Notes under the pieces: model-generated | Databases searched by the model: none | Told to the model about the DNA's origin: nothing | The model's input: the letters and a program-made list of their open reading frames with translations, nothing else | Source: DAIOGN01 sp036745245 | Lineage (GTDB): Bacteria; Zixibacteria; MSB-5A5; JAUVRN01 | Length of the DNA: 44,511 nt | Direction of reading: 5' to 3' | Assembly: GCA_036745245.1 (NCBI GenBank) | Contig: DAIOGN010000007.1 | Span: 1-44,511, forward strand | Position numbers and translations under genes: made by a program | Shown: piece after piece, positions 42,515-44,511 of the stretch | How positions within the stretch are numbered: position 1 is the first letter of the stretch | How the letters are laid out: every line of letters begins with the position of its first letter

Positions 42515-44334
42515 ATGGAATCGACTCCCATGCCACACAGCGTCGACCTCATCACCACTCTCGCCGCAGGGCTCGGGCTCGCGGCGATCTTCGGATTCCT
42601 CGCAGTCCGGCTGAAACTGCCGGCTCTGGTCGGCTATCTGGTAGCCGGCATCGTCATCGGTCCCGGTACGCCGGGCTTCGTGGCCGACGCCNNNNNNNNN
42701 NGATCTCGCCGCTCGTCGGCTATCTGCTCGCGGGCGTGCTGGTGGGCCCCTTCACTCCCGGCTTCGTCGCCGATCAGGCGCTGGCCCCGGAGCTGGCCGA
42801 GATTGGCGTCATTCTCCTCATGTTCGGCGTGGGGCTGCACTTTTCGCTGGGGGAGCTTCTCTCCGTGCGCCGAATCGCGCTTCCCGGCGCTCTATTGCGA
42901 ATCGTGGTGGCCACCTTCATGGGCATGGCAGCCGCGCATCTGTGGGGGTGGTCGACCGGGGCGGGGCTGGTCTTCGGCCTGTCGCTCTCGGTGGCCTCAA
43001 CCGTCGTGCTCATCCGATCGCTCGAAAGCCGTGGCCTCCTGAAGTCCGTGCACGGACACATCGCGGTGGGATGGGTCGTGGTGGAAGACGTGGTGACGGT
43101 GCTGATTCTCGTTCTGTTGCCCTCCCTGGCGGGCTGGCTGGGTGCGGACACGTCGGTTGTGAATTCGGCGCCCCCGGAGAGTCTGTGGCTGAAGCTCTTG
43201 TTCACGCTGGGCCAGGTCGCAGCGTTCATCGGCATCATGATCGTCCTGGGACGCCGTGTGTTTCCCTGGCTTCTCTGGCAGGTGGCGCACAGCGGTTCAC
43301 GCGAACTCTTCACGCTATGTGTTGTGGCCGCGGCCGTGGGCATCGCCTTCCTGTCGGCCGAGCTGTTCGGCATCTCGTTCGCGCTGGGCGCTTTCTTTGC
43401 CGGCGCCATGATGCGCGAGTCTTCGCTGTCCCGGCGAGCGGCAGACGATTCGCTCCCCCTGCGCGAAGCGTTTTCTGTGTTGTTCTTCGTGTCGGTGGGC
43501 ATGCTCTTCGATCCGGGCATCGTGATGCGTGAACCGCTACGACTGCTCGTGGTCCTGCTCATCATCCTCGTGGGGAGGACGCTGGCGGCCCTCAGTCTCG
43601 TGCTGGCGTTCCGATATCCCCTCGTGACGGCCCTCACGGTCTCCGTCAGCCTGGCTCAGATTGGTGAGTTTTCGTTCATCCTGGCGAGCGCAGGCATGGC
43701 CATGAATCTCCTGCCGGCGGAAGCGAACAGCCTGATTCTGGCAGGTGCCATCGTCTCCATCGCCGTGAATCCATTTCTGTTCGGCTTGATTGAGCCGGTC
43801 TGCGCCTTCGTCCGGGCCCGACCCGCACTCACGCGTGCCCTGGAGATTCCCGGCGATCCGCTTTCGGAACTGCCGGTTTCCGTCGCGCAGGAACGACTCA
43901 CCGGCCACATCGTGGTAGTGGGATACGGCCGCGTCGGCAGCCGCATCGCCGAGGCGTTACTGAAGCAGGGCATTCCGATCGTGGTTGCGGAGCAGCTCCG
44001 GGAAGCCGTGGAGAGACTGCGCAGCCGGGGCGTGCCCGCGGTGGTGGGCGATGCCTCGGAGCCCGAGGTGCTGGTGCAGGCGCACGTGCTGCGGGCGCGC
44101 ATGCTTGTGGTGGCGCTACCCGACGCCTTCCGGGCACGCAAGGTCATCGAAACGGCCCGAGCCATGCGACCGAAGCTGGAGATCATCGTACGCACTCACA
44201 GCGACGAAGAGACCACCCTGCTCGAGAGTGAAGGAACAGGGGCCGCGTTCTTTGGCGAACACGAACTGGCCTTGGGCATGACGCGCCACATACTGGAGCG
44301 CTGGAACACAGGGGAAACTCTCAGAGAGAGCTGA
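42515..44334 (+). CDS. KefB/YbaL-type monovalent cation:proton antiporter, chimeric across a contig gap
   Basis: The left part starts at the ATG 42515 (AGGAG 12 nt upstream; ATG 42530 also possible) and reads HSVDLITTLAAGLGLAAIFG ... LPALVGYLVAGIVIGPGTPG to 42691. After ten Ns the right part begins ISPLVGYLLAGVLVGPFTPG and continues 543 residues to the stop. Both flanks thus encode the same family segment, in different versions. The right part has the CPA2 helices (FGLSLSVASTVVLIRSLE, SLAQIGEFSFILASAGMAM) and a TrkA-N domain (HIVVVGYGRVGSRIAEALL near its residue 405). Such proteins export K+ or Na+ in exchange for protons, gated by nucleotide binding. Family certain; the joined N-terminus is probably an assembly chimera. 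Confidence 0.85.
42692..42701. other. Contig gap (10 N) in the antiporter gene
   Basis: Placeholder Ns between two non-identical copies of the same coding segment (about 25 codons each). The frame is not kept across ten bases. Confidence 0.95.
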
Positions 44335-44354
44335 CCATTGTCCCTGGTCCGCGA

Positions 44355-44511
44355 TCACGGCACGCAAATGACCACTTTGCCCACCGTGCCCCCACGCTCC
44401 AGTGCGGCGAAGGCCAGGGCGGCCTGCTCCAAGGGATAGACGCAGCCGATCACGGGAGTGACTCTGCCCGCTGCGATGTCGGATTCCAGGGTCGCGTAGT
44501 CCTCCGCCCGG
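44355..44511 (-). CDS. C-terminus of an MDR-family zinc-type dehydrogenase / quinone reductase (5' end outside window)
   Basis: About 51 residues are in the window, open from the right edge to a TGA at 44355. AEDYATLESDIAAGRVTPVI, then YPLEQAALAFAALERGG and GKVVICVP are the standard end of medium-chain NAD(P)H:quinone oxidoreductase-like proteins (typical form YPLEEAAEALRxLExGxxxGKVVI). Catalytic and cofactor parts lie outside, so the substrate cannot be given. Converges on the antiporter with a 20-bp gap. Confidence 0.8.
   Translation of the reverse strand, partial: RAEDYATLESDIAAGRVTPVIGCVYPLEQAALAFAALERGGTVGKVVICVP

Overview
The window reads as a chromosomal stretch of a GC-rich, Gram-negative-type bacterium from an uncultured lineage. 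Clues are a secreted protein ending in a PNPFNP/FlgD-like (type-A sorting) domain, two secreted proteins ending in paired dockerin-like SSDI(I)xLVN(Y/H)xFKSG repeats, an N-terminal SYQGKL secreted-protein domain, a PEP-CTERM protein, type IV pilus minor pilins and a porin with very large multiheme cytochromes c. That mix recalls candidate phyla such as Zixibacteria (inference from motifs only; related candidate phyla are possible). Three runs of ten N (13278, 40598, 42692) mark contig joins, and each falls inside a gene.

Layout. 1-2046: 5' part of a large secreted protein with many DxDxDG motifs (minus strand, runs off the left edge). 2321-2830: DinB-like protein. 2855-6875: a minus-strand arsenic operon in the order acr3 > arsR > arsC relic > ArsP-type permease > arsE > arsF > arsG, with a promoter whose spacer holds a perfect inverted repeat. 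It should handle inorganic As(III) (ACR3) and nitro/amino-aromatic arsenicals (ArsEFG, permease). 7542-11000: giant HAF-repeat/metalloprotease/sorting-domain protein. 11201-14205: tRNA-Asp, a membrane glycosyltransferase, a PEP-CTERM protein and initiator tRNA-Met, with clear terminators and promoters. 14547-16109: a Gly/Tyr/Trp-rich secreted protein.

16192-21307 is a housekeeping block: gcvT, ychF, then an overlapping hsp20-lon pair. 21644-23736 is a two-gene minor pilin operon (pilW/pilX type). 23849-31055 is the most striking region: five overlapping or nearly overlapping minus-strand genes encoding an NAD(P)/FAD ferredoxin-type protein, a b-type membrane protein, a 20-heme and a 22-heme cytochrome c, and an outer-membrane barrel. 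Together they look like a complete electron conduit from the cytoplasm to the cell surface. A type III polyketide synthase and two tandem TPR paralogues lie upstream of it.

33679-36558 has a CoA-binding protein, tRNA-Asn, and two related dockerin-containing secreted proteins that share an exact 88-bp repeat starting in the tRNA 3' end; the copy nearest the tRNA has a frameshift at its signal peptide. 36848-37785 is a cupin/DinB pair. 37812-42209 is a trehalose operon: trehalose synthase fused to a low-molecular-weight phosphatase-like domain, overlapping a membrane-anchored trehalose-6-phosphate synthase, with no otsB in the window. 42515-44334 is a KefB/YbaL-type antiporter whose N-terminus appears twice, once on each side of a contig gap. 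The window closes with the C-terminus of an MDR-family oxidoreductase.
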